DNA from: Phenylobacterium hankyongense
GTDB lineage: Bacteria > Pseudomonadota > Alphaproteobacteria > Caulobacterales > Caulobacteraceae
Assembly: GCF_003254505.1 (NCBI RefSeq)
Contig: NZ_QFYP01000001.1
Coordinates: forward strand, 1,162,001 to 1,226,000
Length of the DNA: 64,000 bases
Direction: 5' to 3'
Shown here in pieces: positions 28,469 through 38,926 of the stretch. The notes beneath the pieces were generated by a model, which was given only the letters and a program-made list of their open reading frames with translations, searched no databases and was not told the DNA's origin. Position numbers and translations under genes: made by a program. How positions within the stretch are numbered: position 1 is the first letter of the stretch; each line of letters starts with the position of its first letter.

Positions 28469-28747
28469 CTATTCCTCTTCGTCGAAGCGGTCGGCGACCA
28501 GCAGGGCGAGGGCCTCGACGGCTTCGTAGGCCTGGTCGCCCTCGGCCTCGATGTCGATGCAGCAGCCGGGGCCGGCGGCCAGCATCATCAGGCCCATGAT
28601 CGAGCGGGCGTCCACCGTCTGGCCGTCCTTGGAGACCTTCACCTCGGCGTCGAAGCCGGAGGCCATCTTGACGAACTTCGCCGAGGCGCGGGCGTGCAGG
28701 CCGCGCTTGTTGACGATCTCGACCGTGCGGGCCGCGCTGCCGCTCAC
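28469..28747 (-). CDS. ptsH: Phosphocarrier protein HPr
   Basis: A 92-residue regulatory PTS carrier. The EI-dependent phosphorylation site is His18 in KRGLHARASAKF. The HprK site is Ser49 in DARSIMGLMML. The start is GTG at 28747, overlapping the TGA of the EIIA gene (GTGA). No sugar-specific permease gene is nearby, which fits a regulatory PTS of the alphaproteobacterial type. The C-terminus is acidic (RFDEEE). EI (ptsP or ptsI) is outside the window. Confidence 0.93.
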   Translation of the reverse strand: MSGSAARTVEIVNKRGLHARASAKFVKMASGFDAEVKVSKDGQTVDARSIMGLMMLAAGPGCCIDIEAEGDQAYEAVEALALLVADRFDEEE

Positions 28748-29148
28748 TTCTCGCCGGCCAGCACGTAGGAGGCGACGGAGATGTACTTGCGCCCGGCTTC
28801 CTGGGCGTGGGCGACCGCCTCGTCCAGGCTCTGGCGATTGCGGACGCTGGCCAGCTTGATCAGCATCGGCAGGTTCAGCCCGGCGATCACCTCGGCCTTG
28901 GTCTGCTCCATCACCGAGATGGCGAGGTTCGAGGGCGTGCCGCCGAACATGTCGGTCAGCAGGATGACGCCCGCGCCGCTGTTCACCCGCTCGCACGCCT
29001 CCAGGATGTCCTGGCGGCGCCGTTCCATGTCGTCTTCGGGCCCGATGCAGATGGCCTCGACCGCAGTCTGCGGCCCGACCACGTGCTCCATGGCGAAGAC
29101 GAACTCCTCCGCCAGTCGCCCGTGCGTGACGATCACGAGCCCGATCAT
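28744..29148 (-). CDS. PTS mannose-type EIIA protein
   Basis: A 134-residue EIIA(Man) domain protein. The phospho-histidine is His9 in IGLVIVTHGRLAEEF. The segment GVILLTDMFGGTPSNLA is the family hallmark. The start ATG at 29148 gives the usual compact N-terminus; a longer reading adds nine residues. It stands alone without EIIB/EIIC domains, so it probably accepts phosphate from HPr and acts by protein contact rather than in transport. It is 59 bases downstream of hprK on the same strand. Confidence 0.92.
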   Translation of the reverse strand: MIGLVIVTHGRLAEEFVFAMEHVVGPQTAVEAICIGPEDDMERRRQDILEACERVNSGAGVILLTDMFGGTPSNLAISVMEQTKAEVIAGLNLPMLIKLASVRNRQSLDEAVAHAQEAGRKYISVASYVLAGEK

Positions 29149-29207
29149 GCCAACTCTTCCAAGGGGTATCCCCACCCGACGCGGCGAGAGAGCGGTCCGC
29201 GGCCGTG

Positions 29208-29642
29208 CTAAATACGCCTGTTGGAGCCGGCGTCAAAGATGGCGAGCGCGCGACCCAGTTTCGCAGGCGCGGAGGCTTCCTTAAGGTCAAGCTGCAGGAC
29301 CGGCAGGCGGACCCCCAGCCGCTCGACGAATTGCGGCTCCGGCAGCCGTTCCGGCGTCCCGGCCCGCGCCACCAGCACCACTTCCGACAGCGGCAAGGCG
29401 TTGAGCCGCAGAATGTCGACGCCGCGGGCCTCGATCAGGTCGCGCAGGCTGTCCGGCGCACGCCCGAACAGACGGCCGTCGCAGACCCACAGCAGGGTGC
29501 GGTCGTCTGCCACCGGGCTGAACCCCGCCTCGAACGCCCGCAGCGCCAGGTCGCTCTTGCCGGACCCGGACGGGCCCTCGATCAACACCCCGCGCCAAGC
29601 GCCGTCGCGGCGGGCGGCGATCAGGCCGGCGTGGAGGATCAA
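29208..29642 (-). CDS. hprK: HPr kinase/phosphorylase, short alphaproteobacterial form
   Basis: A 144-residue protein corresponding to the C-terminal catalytic domain only. The P-loop is GPSGSGKSD (residues 23-31), then GFSPVADDRTLL. The N-terminal domain of Firmicute HprK is missing, as usual in this class. It phosphorylates HPr on Ser49. The best start is TTG at 29642 inside a TTGA overlap with the chvG stop; no ATG or GTG lies nearby in frame. This predicts translational coupling to the sensor kinase and low initiation on its own. Confidence 0.88.
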   Translation of the reverse strand: MILHAGLIAARRDGAWRGVLIEGPSGSGKSDLALRAFEAGFSPVADDRTLLWVCDGRLFGRAPDSLRDLIEARGVDILRLNALPLSEVVLVARAGTPERLPEPQFVERLGVRLPVLQLDLKEASAPAKLGRALAIFDAGSNRRI

Positions 29643-31240
29643 GGCTGGATCTCGGGCAGGGCCAGGATGAACATCGCCCCCACCACTGCGCCGTCGGCCG
29701 TGATCCGGTTGGCGGCGCGCAGGCTCCCGCGGTGCGCCTCGGCGATCTGCCGGGCGATGGAGAGGCCCAGGCCGGAGTTGCCGCCGAACGCCGCGCCTTT
29801 CGGTCGCGAGGTGTAGAACCGCTGGAAGACGGTCTCCAGGTTCTCCGGCGGAATGCCGGGCCCGGAGTCGGCGACGGTGGCGATCGCCTGGCCGCGCGCC
29901 CGCACCAGATGGATCACCACCTCGCCGGCCGGCGGGCTGAACGAGCGGGCGTTGTCGATCAGGTTGCGGAAGATCTGCCCGAGCGGGCCTTCGCGGCCCT
30001 GGACGGTGACCGGCACCAGCCCGCCCGGCGCCTCGAAACGGACCGTCACGTCGCCCGGCTTGGCGGTGGCCTGGTAGAGGGTGACGATGTCGGTGATCAG
30101 CCGCTCCAGGTCGACGGTCTTCGGCAGGTCGCGCGACAGCTCGGCGTCCAGGCGCGAGGCGTTGGAGATGTCGGTGACCAGCCGGTCCAGCCGCTGGACG
30201 TCGTTCTTGAGGATGCCCAGCAGGCGCTCGCGGGCCGCAGGCTCGGTGACCAGGTCCAGGGTCTCCACCGCCGAGCGCAGGGAGGTCAGCGGGTTGCGGA
30301 TCTCGTGGGCGACGTCGGCGGCGAAGCTCTCGATGGCGTCCATCCGCTCCGACAGCGACTTGGTCATGTTCTCCAGGCTGCGGGTCAGGTCGCCGAGCTC
30401 GTCCTCGCGGCCGGCGAGGTCCGGCAGCGAGATCGCCCGCGCGCCCGCCAGCCGCACCCGGTCGGCGGCCCGCGCCAGGCGCAGCACCGGCTGGGCGATC
30501 AGGCCGTTGAGCATGAAGCTGGAGATCAGGTTCACGGTGATGGCGATCAGGATGAAGGGGATCAGCGCCGCCCGCTCGCGGGCGATGATCTCGTCCACGT
30601 CGCTGGCCTCCAGGGTCAGCACGCCCAGCACCGCCTTGACGTGCTGGATCGGGATCGACACCGACACCACCCGCTGGCCCTCGTCGCCGCGCCGCAGGCC
30701 GGCGATGTGGCCGCCGCGCAGCGCCTGGGCCACCTCGCGGCTCAGCGCCGCCTGGGCCTCCCGCTCGCCCGGATGCGGCATCTTCGGCAGCTGCAGGTCG
30801 AGCGCCAGGCCGCGACGCGACTCCCGCGGCTTGGCCGGGGGCAGCACCTTCCACTCCACCCGGTCGGCGACCCAGTCGCTGTCGGCGATCAGCCGGCCGT
30901 GGGCGTCGAACAGCCGGGCCCGCTGCCGCTTGGGGTTGGAGAGGATCTGCAGCACCTCACTGGCGTAGGTGGGGTCCATCGCCGGCTGCGGCTCGCCCAC
31001 GGTGGCGGCCCGGTCGATGATGGTCGCCATCAACTCGCCCTGGGTGGTCAGGCTGTCGATGCGGGCCATCACCAGCCCGCGCCGCAGTTCGTTCAGCACC
31101 AAGGCCCCGCCGATCAGGATCGCCAGGCCCAGGACGTTGAGCGCGATGATCAGGCGGCCGAGGCGGGTCCCCGGCAGCCATTTGAATCGCGCAGGCTTTC
31201 GGGCCCGTTCAGGTTTCGCGGTATCGGTAGCCGACGCCAT
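29639..31240 (-). CDS. chvG: Sensor histidine kinase ChvG
   Basis: A 533-residue inner-membrane kinase. There are two transmembrane helices, about residues 27-50 and 224-249, bracketing a periplasmic sensor domain. A HAMP region follows (about 250-300). The phospho-acceptor His312 lies in [16 protein letters not shown], with ATPase motifs [11 protein letters not shown] (N), VADSGPGIP (G1) and [11 protein letters not shown] (G2). It pairs with ChvI; in related bacteria the pair responds to acid, cell-wall and osmotic stress. The ATG at 31240 lies 31 bases inside the chvI reading frame, giving an unusually long 32-base overlap. Confidence 0.93.
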   Translation of the reverse strand: MASATDTAKPERARKPARFKWLPGTRLGRLIIALNVLGLAILIGGALVLNELRRGLVMARIDSLTTQGELMATIIDRAATVGEPQPAMDPTYASEVLQILSNPKRQRARLFDAHGRLIADSDWVADRVEWKVLPPAKPRESRRGLALDLQLPKMPHPGEREAQAALSREVAQALRGGHIAGLRRGDEGQRVVSVSIPIQHVKAVLGVLTLEASDVDEIIARERAALIPFILIAITVNLISSFMLNGLIAQPVLRLARAADRVRLAGARAISLPDLAGREDELGDLTRSLENMTKSLSERMDAIESFAADVAHEIRNPLTSLRSAVETLDLVTEPAARERLLGILKNDVQRLDRLVTDISNASRLDAELSRDLPKTVDLERLITDIVTLYQATAKPGDVTVRFEAPGGLVPVTVQGREGPLGQIFRNLIDNARSFSPPAGEVVIHLVRARGQAIATVADSGPGIPPENLETVFQRFYTSRPKGAAFGGNSGLGLSIARQIAEAHRGSLRAANRITADGAVVGAMFILALPEIQP

Positions 31241-31922
31241 ACAGGGTTTCGATCGCGTCGAACTCAGGGTCCACATCGCGGAACTTCTTGCGCATGCGCT
31301 TGATGTGGCTGTCGATGGTGCGGTCGTCGACATACACCTGATCGTCGTAAGCCGCATCCATCAGGTTATCGCGGCTCTTCACGAAGCCCGGGCGCTGGGC
31401 CAGCGACTGCAGGAGCAGGAACTCCGTCACCGTCAGCTTCACCGGCCGGCCGTCCCACAGGCAGTCGTGGCGCGCCGGGTCGAGGGTCAGCTTGCCGCGC
31501 TTGATGGCGCGCGACCCGCCCTCGGCGGCGGCCGGGCCCGGCGCCGGCTCCTCGCCGTCGATGCCGGCGCGGCGCAGCACCGCCTTCACCCGCTCGATCA
31601 GCAGGCGCTGGCTGAAGGGTTTGTGGATGTAGTCGTCGGCGCCCAGGTTGAAGCCCAGGATCTCGTCGATCTCCTCGTCCTTCGACGTGAGGATGATCAC
31701 CGGCAGGTCGGAAGTCCGCCGCAGCCGGCGCAGCACCTCCATGCCGTCCATCCGCGGCATCTTCACGTCGAGGATCGCCATGTCGGGCGGATCGTTCTCC
31801 AGCGCGGCCAGGCCGGCCGCCCCGTCATAGTAGGCCTTCACGGCGTGGCCGTGGCTTTCCAGTGCGAGGCTGACCGACGTGACGATGTTCTCGTCGTCGT
31901 CCACCAGGGTGATCTTGGCCAT
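31209..31922 (-). CDS. chvI: Response regulator ChvI
   Basis: A 237-residue OmpR-family regulator. The receiver starts [20 protein letters not shown], with phospho-acceptor Asp52 in [12 protein letters not shown] and Lys in YIHKPFSQ. The C-terminal winged helix includes [30 protein letters not shown] and [17 protein letters not shown]. It matches the ChvI group strongly by eye. It is first in the chvI-chvG-hprK-EIIA-HPr run. About 143 bases separate it from the divergent 570-residue protein gene; I see no clear operator there. Confidence 0.94.
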   Translation of the reverse strand: MAKITLVDDDENIVTSVSLALESHGHAVKAYYDGAAGLAALENDPPDMAILDVKMPRMDGMEVLRRLRRTSDLPVIILTSKDEEIDEILGFNLGADDYIHKPFSQRLLIERVKAVLRRAGIDGEEPAPGPAAAEGGSRAIKRGKLTLDPARHDCLWDGRPVKLTVTEFLLLQSLAQRPGFVKSRDNLMDAAYDDQVYVDDRTIDSHIKRMRKKFRDVDPEFDAIETLYGVGYRYRET

Positions 31923-32065
31923 CGTGGGTTCGAACTCTCCTAGAAGCGCATGGGAAGCTAGTCGGGCCGCACAGTGGCCTCAATGGGGCGCGGTTGCATT
32001 AACCGTGCAGTCAACCCGCCCTTAAGCTTGTTGGCGCAAACGTCTGCCCGTCCCGGGGGGCTTAG

Positions 32066-33778
32066 ATGGTTAGTGCGCGCGTGCATTTCGAGGTCTTCAT
32101 CCGCAGAAAGCCAGGTTCCGGCTGGACGCTGGAGATGGCCAGCGAAGATCGCGCCCTTGCGGTCACTACCGCCGAAGACCTGATGAAGGAAGGCCGCGCG
32201 GTCGCCGCCAAGGTCACAAAGGAAACGCTGGACGAAGAGACCCGCGAATTCCAGACCGTCACCATCCTCAGCCTCGGCGCGCCGGACACCGCCAAGAAAC
32301 CCAAGGTCCAGGAGAATTCCGAGCCGCTCTGCGTCACGCCGCAGGACCTCTACACCATTCATGCGCGCGAGCGGATCGGCCGGTTGCTGGAAGCCTGGCT
32401 CGAGCGACAGCACGCCACCCCGTTCGAGCTGCTGCACCGGCCCGACCTGGTCGAACAGCTGGAGGCCTCGGGCACCGACCTTCAGCACGCCATCCAGAAG
32501 ATCGCCGTGCCCGAGGCCCAGGCGCGCGGCTCCACCGTCCATGAGCTGATCCGCGTCTTCAACGGCCTGGTGGAGCGCTCCGTCGACCGGCTGATGCGCG
32601 ACGCCAAGCGCGGCGTGCTCCCGGACATCGACAAGGAAGGCTTCGCCGCCGCCGCCGAGCGGCTCGCGAAGGACCCCGACCGCGGCTACCTGCTCGGGGC
32701 CGGGGTCGCGGCGTCGATCGCCCCGGCCAGGCAGTGGTCGGAGAAGGTCTCGCGGCTGCTGGACCTCGCCGACGCCGCGCCGGCCTCAGGCCCGGCCCGC
32801 AGCCTGGCGATCTCCACCCTGGAACAGCCCCTGGCCGAGATCCTCGGCGTCAAGCCCGGCCTCGACGACATCCTCGGCAAGGGCATGGACCTGGGCGGCA
32901 ACCTCGCCGCCATGACGCGGCTCTGCGCCTGCGACGCGGTGGCCATGCTGATCCGCATCGAGCCGTCCGTGGCCAAGGTGATGCCGGAGCTGTCGCCCAG
33001 CGCCCAGCGGCTGGCCAAGTGGCTGGGGGCCGAGGACTTCATCGAGGTCCGCACCGCCTTCGGCAAACGCATCCTGCGCGAGCTGAACGGCCCGCGGCGG
33101 CTGCGGCCCGGCGACGCCGCCGGCGAGATCGACATCCTGCGGGGCCTCGCCATGTCGCTGACCGCGGCGGCCGGCAAGCTGCTGCCCCTGGAGGACGTCC
33201 AGGCGGCCTTCTCCGCCCGCTCCAAGATGCTGGTCACCGGCGATTTCGTGGAGGCCTACCTCGGCCGCGACAAGTCGGCGATCGAAGAGGCCCAGGCCCT
33301 GGTGTGGATGACCGAGAACGTCATCGGCGCCGCCAACAAGCGCCAGGCCGGCCGCTGGCTGAACGCGGTGATCTGCGCCCTGCGGTTCGAGAAGGAGTTC
33401 CGCAACGGCGAGGACACCGCGGCCATGCGGCTGAGCGTGCTGGCCGGCCTGCAGCGCTCGGCCGCCCGCTGCGGCCTGGTGCCGGAGGACTTCATCCCGA
33501 TCCAGACCAAGCTCGGCGAGCTCGGCGGCCAGATCGAGGCGGACGCCCGCCTCACCGCCCAGCTGGCCAAGGCCAGCGCCCCGGCCATCCACCGGCTGAC
33601 CCTGTTGCTGCGGCTGGCGAGCGGCGAGGCCGCGCCGCTGGGCCCCGCCGCCGACCGCGCCCGCGCCGAGGCGCTGCGGCTGGTGCGCCAGGACGACACC
33701 CGCGCCGAGCTCTCCAAGGCGCCCGAGCAGATGAGCGCCGTGCGCGAACTGATCCAGCAGGCGGGCCTCGCCGCCTAA
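32066..33778 (+). CDS. Conserved-looking protein of unknown function, 570 residues
   Basis: I do not recognise this gene. The product begins SARVHFEVFIRRKPGSGWTLEMA, a beta-rich N-terminal domain of about 75 residues, followed by a long mostly helical body (about 110-570). It has no signal peptide, membrane segment or catalytic motif I can name. Codon use matches its neighbours. It is divergent from chvI and convergent with pseC (4-base overlap of the ends). A role in flagellin modification or envelope signalling would be guilt by location only. Confidence 0.8.
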   Translation: MVSARVHFEVFIRRKPGSGWTLEMASEDRALAVTTAEDLMKEGRAVAAKVTKETLDEETREFQTVTILSLGAPDTAKKPKVQENSEPLCVTPQDLYTIHARERIGRLLEAWLERQHATPFELLHRPDLVEQLEASGTDLQHAIQKIAVPEAQARGSTVHELIRVFNGLVERSVDRLMRDAKRGVLPDIDKEGFAAAAERLAKDPDRGYLLGAGVAASIAPARQWSEKVSRLLDLADAAPASGPARSLAISTLEQPLAEILGVKPGLDDILGKGMDLGGNLAAMTRLCACDAVAMLIRIEPSVAKVMPELSPSAQRLAKWLGAEDFIEVRTAFGKRILRELNGPRRLRPGDAAGEIDILRGLAMSLTAAAGKLLPLEDVQAAFSARSKMLVTGDFVEAYLGRDKSAIEEAQALVWMTENVIGAANKRQAGRWLNAVICALRFEKEFRNGEDTAAMRLSVLAGLQRSAARCGLVPEDFIPIQTKLGELGGQIEADARLTAQLAKASAPAIHRLTLLLRLASGEAAPLGPAADRARAEALRLVRQDDTRAELSKAPEQMSAVRELIQQAGLAA

Positions 33779-34938
33779 AGACCCAGCGCCTCGCCCAGCG
33801 CGGCCACCACCTTGGTCACGTCCGCGTCGGCCATCCCCGGATAGAGCGGCAGCGACAGGCAGCGGTCGTACCAGGCCTGGGCGCCCGGCAGGTCGAGCGA
33901 GCCGTAGCGCTCCCGGTAGTAGGGCTGGCGATGGACGGGGATGTAGTGGACCTGGCTGCCGACGCCCCGCGCCCTCAGGTGCTCCACCACCTCGCGTCGC
34001 GTGCGCCCGGCGGCCGGGAAGTCGATCAGCACGCACATCAGGTGCAGGACGGGCTCGCTCCAGGCGGGCGAGGCCGCCGGCCGCACCACCGGCGCCAGCG
34101 GGGCCAGCGCCTGGCCATAGGCCCGCGCCAGCTCCCGGCGGCGCGCGGCGAACCGGTCGAGCTTGGCCAGCTGCGACAGGCCGAGCGCGCAGAGCACGTC
34201 CGGCAGCCGGTAGTTGAAGCCGATCTCCGGCATCTCGTACCACCAGGGCTCCGCCCCTTGCGGCCGCACCATGCCGTGGCTGCGCAGGGCCCGCAGGCGC
34301 TCGGCCAGGGCCGGGTCGTTGGTGGTCACCATCCCGCCCTCGCCGGTGGCGATGGTCTTCACCGGGTGGAAGGAGAAGGTGGCCATGGCCGAATGGCGCA
34401 CATCGCCGACCCGTTCCGCCACATTGCCGAAACGCATCGTCGTTCCGAGGGCGTGCGGCGCGTCTTCCACCAGCACCGCCCCCGCCTCGCCGGCCAGCGC
34501 CGCCAGCCCCGGCAGGTCGGCCGCGTCGCCGCGCAGGTGCACCGGCAGCACGGCGCGCAAGCGGCGGTCGCCGACCCGGCCCAGCGCCTCGCCCAGCGTC
34601 TGCGGCGTCATCAACCCGCTGTCGGGATCGACGTCGGCGAACACCACCTCGGCGCCGACGTAGCGGGCGCAGTTGGCGGTGGCCAGGAAGGTGATCGAGG
34701 GCGCGATCACCACCTCGCCCGGCTGCACGTCGAGGGCCAGCATCGCCAGGTGCAGGGCCGCCGTGCCGTTGGCGCAGGCCACCGCGTGGCGCGCCCCCAC
34801 CCTCTCCGCGAAGGCTAACTCGAAGGCCTCGACCCGGGGCCCGGTGGTCAGGAAGTCCGCCTTCAGCGCCTCGACGACGGCGGCGATGTCGTCGTCCTCG
34901 ATGGTCTGGCGGCCGTAGGGAAGGACCGGCTCGGCCAT
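33775..34938 (-). CDS. pseC: UDP-4-amino-4,6-dideoxy-N-acetyl-L-altrosamine transaminase
   Basis: PLP aminotransferase of the DegT/DnrJ/EryC1 family, 387 residues. It starts LPYGRQTIEDDDIAAVVEALKADFLTTGP, the PseC/FlmB opening. The PLP lysine is Lys194 in TFSFHPVKTIATGEGG. It would aminate the 4-keto sugar made by PseB, the second step of pseudaminic acid synthesis, used in Caulobacter for flagellin glycosylation. The start is 2 bases after the pseB stop, so the two are translated together. Confidence 0.92.
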   Translation of the reverse strand: MAEPVLPYGRQTIEDDDIAAVVEALKADFLTTGPRVEAFELAFAERVGARHAVACANGTAALHLAMLALDVQPGEVVIAPSITFLATANCARYVGAEVVFADVDPDSGLMTPQTLGEALGRVGDRRLRAVLPVHLRGDAADLPGLAALAGEAGAVLVEDAPHALGTTMRFGNVAERVGDVRHSAMATFSFHPVKTIATGEGGMVTTNDPALAERLRALRSHGMVRPQGAEPWWYEMPEIGFNYRLPDVLCALGLSQLAKLDRFAARRRELARAYGQALAPLAPVVRPAASPAWSEPVLHLMCVLIDFPAAGRTRREVVEHLRARGVGSQVHYIPVHRQPYYRERYGSLDLPGAQAWYDRCLSLPLYPGMADADVTKVVAALGEALGL

Positions 34939-34940
34939 GC

Positions 34941-36026
<1,086 letters not shown>

Positions 36027-36081
36027 CTACCCCGACGGCGCGTAAAGGGAGCGCTAACCATAACCACGGCACATCTTGGCC

Positions 36082-36486
36082 ATGCGCCGCCGCTCCCTCC
36101 TGGCCCTTCTGGCCCTCTCCGCCGCCCTGCCGGCGGTCGCCCGCGCCGCCGAGGAGCCCGGCAAGAAGAAGAAGGCCGGCGGGGCCAGCTTCATCCCCCT
36201 CGATACCCTCACCGGGACCACCAGCAAGGCCGGCGGCCGGCGCGGGGTGATGACCGTGGAGTGCGGCCTGGACGTGCCCGACGGCAACCTCCGGGCGCGG
36301 GCCGAGGCCTCGCTGCCGCGCCTGCGGGCGGCCTACGTCCAGACGGTGCAGATCTACGCCGGCGGCCTGCCGTCCGGCTCGCCGCCCAACGCCGACTTCC
36401 TGGCCCGCACCATGCAGCACCAGACCGACACCCTCCTCGGCCGGCCCGGGGCCCGCTTCCTGGTCGGCGCGATCCTGGTCAACTAG
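36082..36486 (+). CDS. Small secreted protein of unknown function with Arg-rich signal peptide
   Basis: A 134-residue protein. The N-terminus MRRRSLLALLALSAALPAVARAAE is a signal peptide with an Arg cluster and an AxA cleavage site near residue 23, possibly Tat-like. The mature part has a lysine patch (PGKKKKAGG), then MTVECGLDVPDGNLRARAEASLPRLRAAYVQTVQIYA and a C-terminal FLVGAILVN. The tail weakly resembles FliL-type periplasmic domains by pattern; this is not established. It is convergent with the SDR gene. Confidence 0.7.
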   Translation: MRRRSLLALLALSAALPAVARAAEEPGKKKKAGGASFIPLDTLTGTTSKAGGRRGVMTVECGLDVPDGNLRARAEASLPRLRAAYVQTVQIYAGGLPSGSPPNADFLARTMQHQTDTLLGRPGARFLVGAILVN

Positions 36487-36489
36487 CCG

Positions 36490-37266
36490 TCACATCGCCG
36501 AGATGCCGCCGTCGAGCTTCAGCTCGGCGCCGGTCATGAACTTGCTCTCGTCCGAGGCCAGGTAGAGGCAGGCGTTGGCGATGTCCTCGGGCTCGCCGAT
36601 GTGGCCGAGCGGCACCTGCCGCCCGAGCTTGGCCTCCGCCTCGGCCTTGCCGAACCGCTGGCGCAGGGGATCGAGGATCGGGGTGTCGATGAAGGTCGGG
36701 TGGATGGAGTTGGAGCGGATATCCAGCCCCTGCTTGGCGCAGTGCAGGGCGATGCCCTTGGACAGCAGCCAGACCGCGGCCTTGGAGGCGTTGTAGGACG
36801 GCGAGTTGTGGGCGGCGATCAGGCCGGCGATCGAGGAGATGTTGACGATCGAGCCGGGCTGATGCTGGCGCATGTACTTGAGCGCGTGCTTGGTTCCGAG
36901 GAAGACCGAGTCCACGTTGACGCTCATCACCAGCTTCCAGTCGTCGAGGCTGAGGCTCTCGATGTCGCCGCCGCGGCTGATGCCGGCGTTGTTCACCAGC
37001 ACCGAGATCCCGCCCATGGCCTCGTCGGCCTCCTCCAGCGCGAAGATCCACTGGTCCTCCTTGGTGACGTCCAGGGGGAAGGCGAAGGCGGTCCCCGCGC
37101 CGTGGGCGGCGTTGATCTCCGCGGCCACCGCCTGGGCGCCCTCCAAGTTGACGTCGGCGACGCTGACCTTGGCGCCCTCGGCCGCCAGCTTGCGCGCCAT
37201 CGCCGCGCCCAGCCCCTGCGCCCCGCCGGTGATGAAGGCCTTCTTGCCCGCGACCCGCCCTGCCAT
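36490..37266 (-). CDS. Short-chain dehydrogenase/reductase
   Basis: A 258-residue classical SDR. The cofactor motif is ITGGAQGLGAAMA (TGxxxGxG), with an Asp at the end of beta-2 (SVADVN) favouring NAD(H). Further marks are LVNNAGI, and the catalytic Ser in NISSIAG followed by Tyr-x3-Lys in SPSYNASKAAV. The C-terminal FMTGAELKLDGG is typical. The closest groups by eye are 3-beta/20-beta hydroxysteroid and cyclohexanol dehydrogenases, but the substrate is unknown. It is followed upstream by the pterin dehydratase and HAD genes on the same strand. Confidence 0.88.
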   Translation of the reverse strand: MAGRVAGKKAFITGGAQGLGAAMARKLAAEGAKVSVADVNLEGAQAVAAEINAAHGAGTAFAFPLDVTKEDQWIFALEEADEAMGGISVLVNNAGISRGGDIESLSLDDWKLVMSVNVDSVFLGTKHALKYMRQHQPGSIVNISSIAGLIAAHNSPSYNASKAAVWLLSKGIALHCAKQGLDIRSNSIHPTFIDTPILDPLRQRFGKAEAEAKLGRQVPLGHIGEPEDIANACLYLASDESKFMTGAELKLDGGISAM

Positions 37267-37277
37267 CTCGTTCTCCC

Positions 37278-37586
37278 TCAATCCTTCGCCGCGAGGCTTT
37301 TGGCCGCCTCGTCCATGAACTTCGCCAGCCTGACGTCCAGCTCGGTCACCCCGTCGGCGTCGTGGGTGGCCAGCGTCACCTCCACGCGGTTGTAGACGTT
37401 GAACCACTCCGGATGGTGGTCGAGCTTGTCGGCCATCAGCGCCACCCGCGTCATGAAGCCGAAGGCCGCGTTGAAGTCGGCGAACCGGTAGCTGCGGTGG
37501 ATGGCGTCGCGCCCGCCCTCGACGGCCCCCCAGCCGGGCAGGGCCTTCAGCGCCTCGGCGGCGCCGATCTTCGCCGGCCGGGTCAC
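37278..37586 (-). CDS. phhB: Pterin-4a-carbinolamine dehydratase
   Basis: A 102-residue PCD/DCoH protein that dehydrates 4a-hydroxytetrahydropterin formed by aromatic amino acid hydroxylases. The signature block is [44 protein letters not shown], including the active-site HHPEW. The start is GTG at 37586, overlapping the HAD stop by GTGA. No phenylalanine hydroxylase gene is nearby. Confidence 0.9.
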   Translation of the reverse strand: MTRPAKIGAAEALKALPGWGAVEGGRDAIHRSYRFADFNAAFGFMTRVALMADKLDHHPEWFNVYNRVEVTLATHDADGVTELDVRLAKFMDEAAKSLAAKD

Positions 37587-38242
37587 GCCGCGGCCTCCGC
37601 ATCGAAGATCAGGCCGGTGGCGGCCGAAAGCTCGGCCAGGGTCTGGTCGACGTCCGCGACCTTGATCGCCCTCATGCCCAGCTGCGCGGCCGGCTTGCAG
37701 TTGATCCCCAGGTCGTCGAGGTAGACGCAGGCCTGCGGCTTCACCGCCAGCAGCTCGCACATCATCAGGTAGATCCGCGGGTCGGGCTTGCGGACGCCGG
37801 CCTTGGAGCTCTCGATGATGGCGTCGAACAGCGGCATCACCTGGGCCATCGCGCCGGCCGCCCGCTGACCCTCGTCCTGGCCGGGGCTGTGCATCGAGAC
37901 CACGTTGTTGGTGATGCAGCCGACCTTGAAGTGCGCCTTGCAGGCCTTCAGCGCCGCCACCATCCGCGGCCGCAGGGCCCCCGACAGCAGCGGCAGCACC
38001 TCGCGGCCCGGCAGCGGGTGGCCGAGCGCGGTGGATTCCTCGAGGAACAGCTGGTCGAAGCGCGCGGCGTCGATCTCGTTGCGCTCGAACAGCGCCCAGG
38101 CGTTGTCGTGAGGGTTGGCCGAGTTGATCCGCCGGATCAGGTCCTTCGGCAGGCCGTTGTCGGCCTCGTAGCGGTTGAAGGCCTCGAAGGGCGAGGAGGT
38201 GAACACCCCGCCGAAGTCCCAGATCACCGCCTCGACCGCCAT
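37583..38242 (-). CDS. HAD-superfamily hydrolase (subfamily IA)
   Basis: A 219-residue phosphatase-like protein. Motif I reads [13 protein letters not shown], where the usual second Asp of DxD is replaced by Gly (DFGGV), as in epoxide hydrolase N-terminal/ACAD10-type HAD proteins. Motif II is CITNN, and motif III/IV are KPDPRIY and VYLDDLGIN. The missing second Asp makes classic phosphatase chemistry uncertain. It is first in the run HAD-phhB-SDR on the minus strand. Confidence 0.85.
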   Translation of the reverse strand: MAVEAVIWDFGGVFTSSPFEAFNRYEADNGLPKDLIRRINSANPHDNAWALFERNEIDAARFDQLFLEESTALGHPLPGREVLPLLSGALRPRMVAALKACKAHFKVGCITNNVVSMHSPGQDEGQRAAGAMAQVMPLFDAIIESSKAGVRKPDPRIYLMMCELLAVKPQACVYLDDLGINCKPAAQLGMRAIKVADVDQTLAELSAATGLIFDAEAAA

Positions 38243-38377
38243 CGTCCGCTCCGCACGCTTCCCGACTGCGGCGGACGCTAGTTAGGGCGGCGAGCGCGTG
38301 CAAGCACGCCGGCCGATCTGCTATCAGTGGGCGATGGCCGCCCGCTCCCCGACCGCCGCGCCCGTGGCCCCCGCGCC

Positions 38378-38785
38378 GTGAGGCCCGATCCCGCCGCCCT
38401 GCCGCGTCCGATCCGCCTGGCGCTGTTCGCCCTGGCGGTGGCGGTGCTGCTGTTCCTCTGCCTCGCCCCCACCAGCGATCTGCCCAAGGAGCACCTGTGG
38501 GACAAGGCCGAGCACGCCATCGCCTGGCTGGTGCTGACGGCCCTCGGCCTGGCGCTGTCGCCGAAGCGGCCGCTGCGCATCGCCCTGTTCGCCATCGGCC
38601 TGGGCGCCGGCGTGGAGATCCTGCAGGCCACCATGGGCTTCGGCCGGGACGGCGACTGGCGCGACCTGGTGGCCGACAGCCTGGGCGTCGGCGTGGCGCT
38701 GCTGTCCTGGTCGATGTTCAGCCGGCGCGTCGCCCGGCTCGCCCTGCGAGACGGCGAGGCCCCATCGACGGCGGCCGATCTTTGA
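38378..38785 (+). CDS. VanZ-like membrane protein
   Basis: A 135-residue integral membrane protein with four predicted helices (about 10-30, 44-62, 68-86 and 100-120). Between helices 1 and 2 lies [20 protein letters not shown], the DKxxHxxxW pattern of VanZ proteins, and between 3 and 4 [16 protein letters not shown]. The start is GTG at 38378, chosen because earlier in-frame sequence is basic and non-hydrophobic. The role is unknown; VanZ family members are linked to low-level teicoplanin resistance elsewhere. Confidence 0.78.
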   Translation: MRPDPAALPRPIRLALFALAVAVLLFLCLAPTSDLPKEHLWDKAEHAIAWLVLTALGLALSPKRPLRIALFAIGLGAGVEILQATMGFGRDGDWRDLVADSLGVGVALLSWSMFSRRVARLALRDGEAPSTAADL

Positions 38786-38926
38786 CGGACGGTTGCGCGA
38801 CAGCTGTTCCACAGTTGCGCTAGGCGTCGCCGGAGGAAGGCCCTCCGGCGCGAGGCGGTCGTGTCGTCTTGTCGCATCCGACGGCTAAAATTCGGCGGCT
38901 GCGCCAAAAACTGCTACGTCGCCGGC

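Noticed and set aside
31995..32020. Half-site TTAACC with a weak second half, possible CtrA box before the 570-residue protein
   Set aside because: The second TTAA is missing at the 7-base spacing; only one half-site is present.
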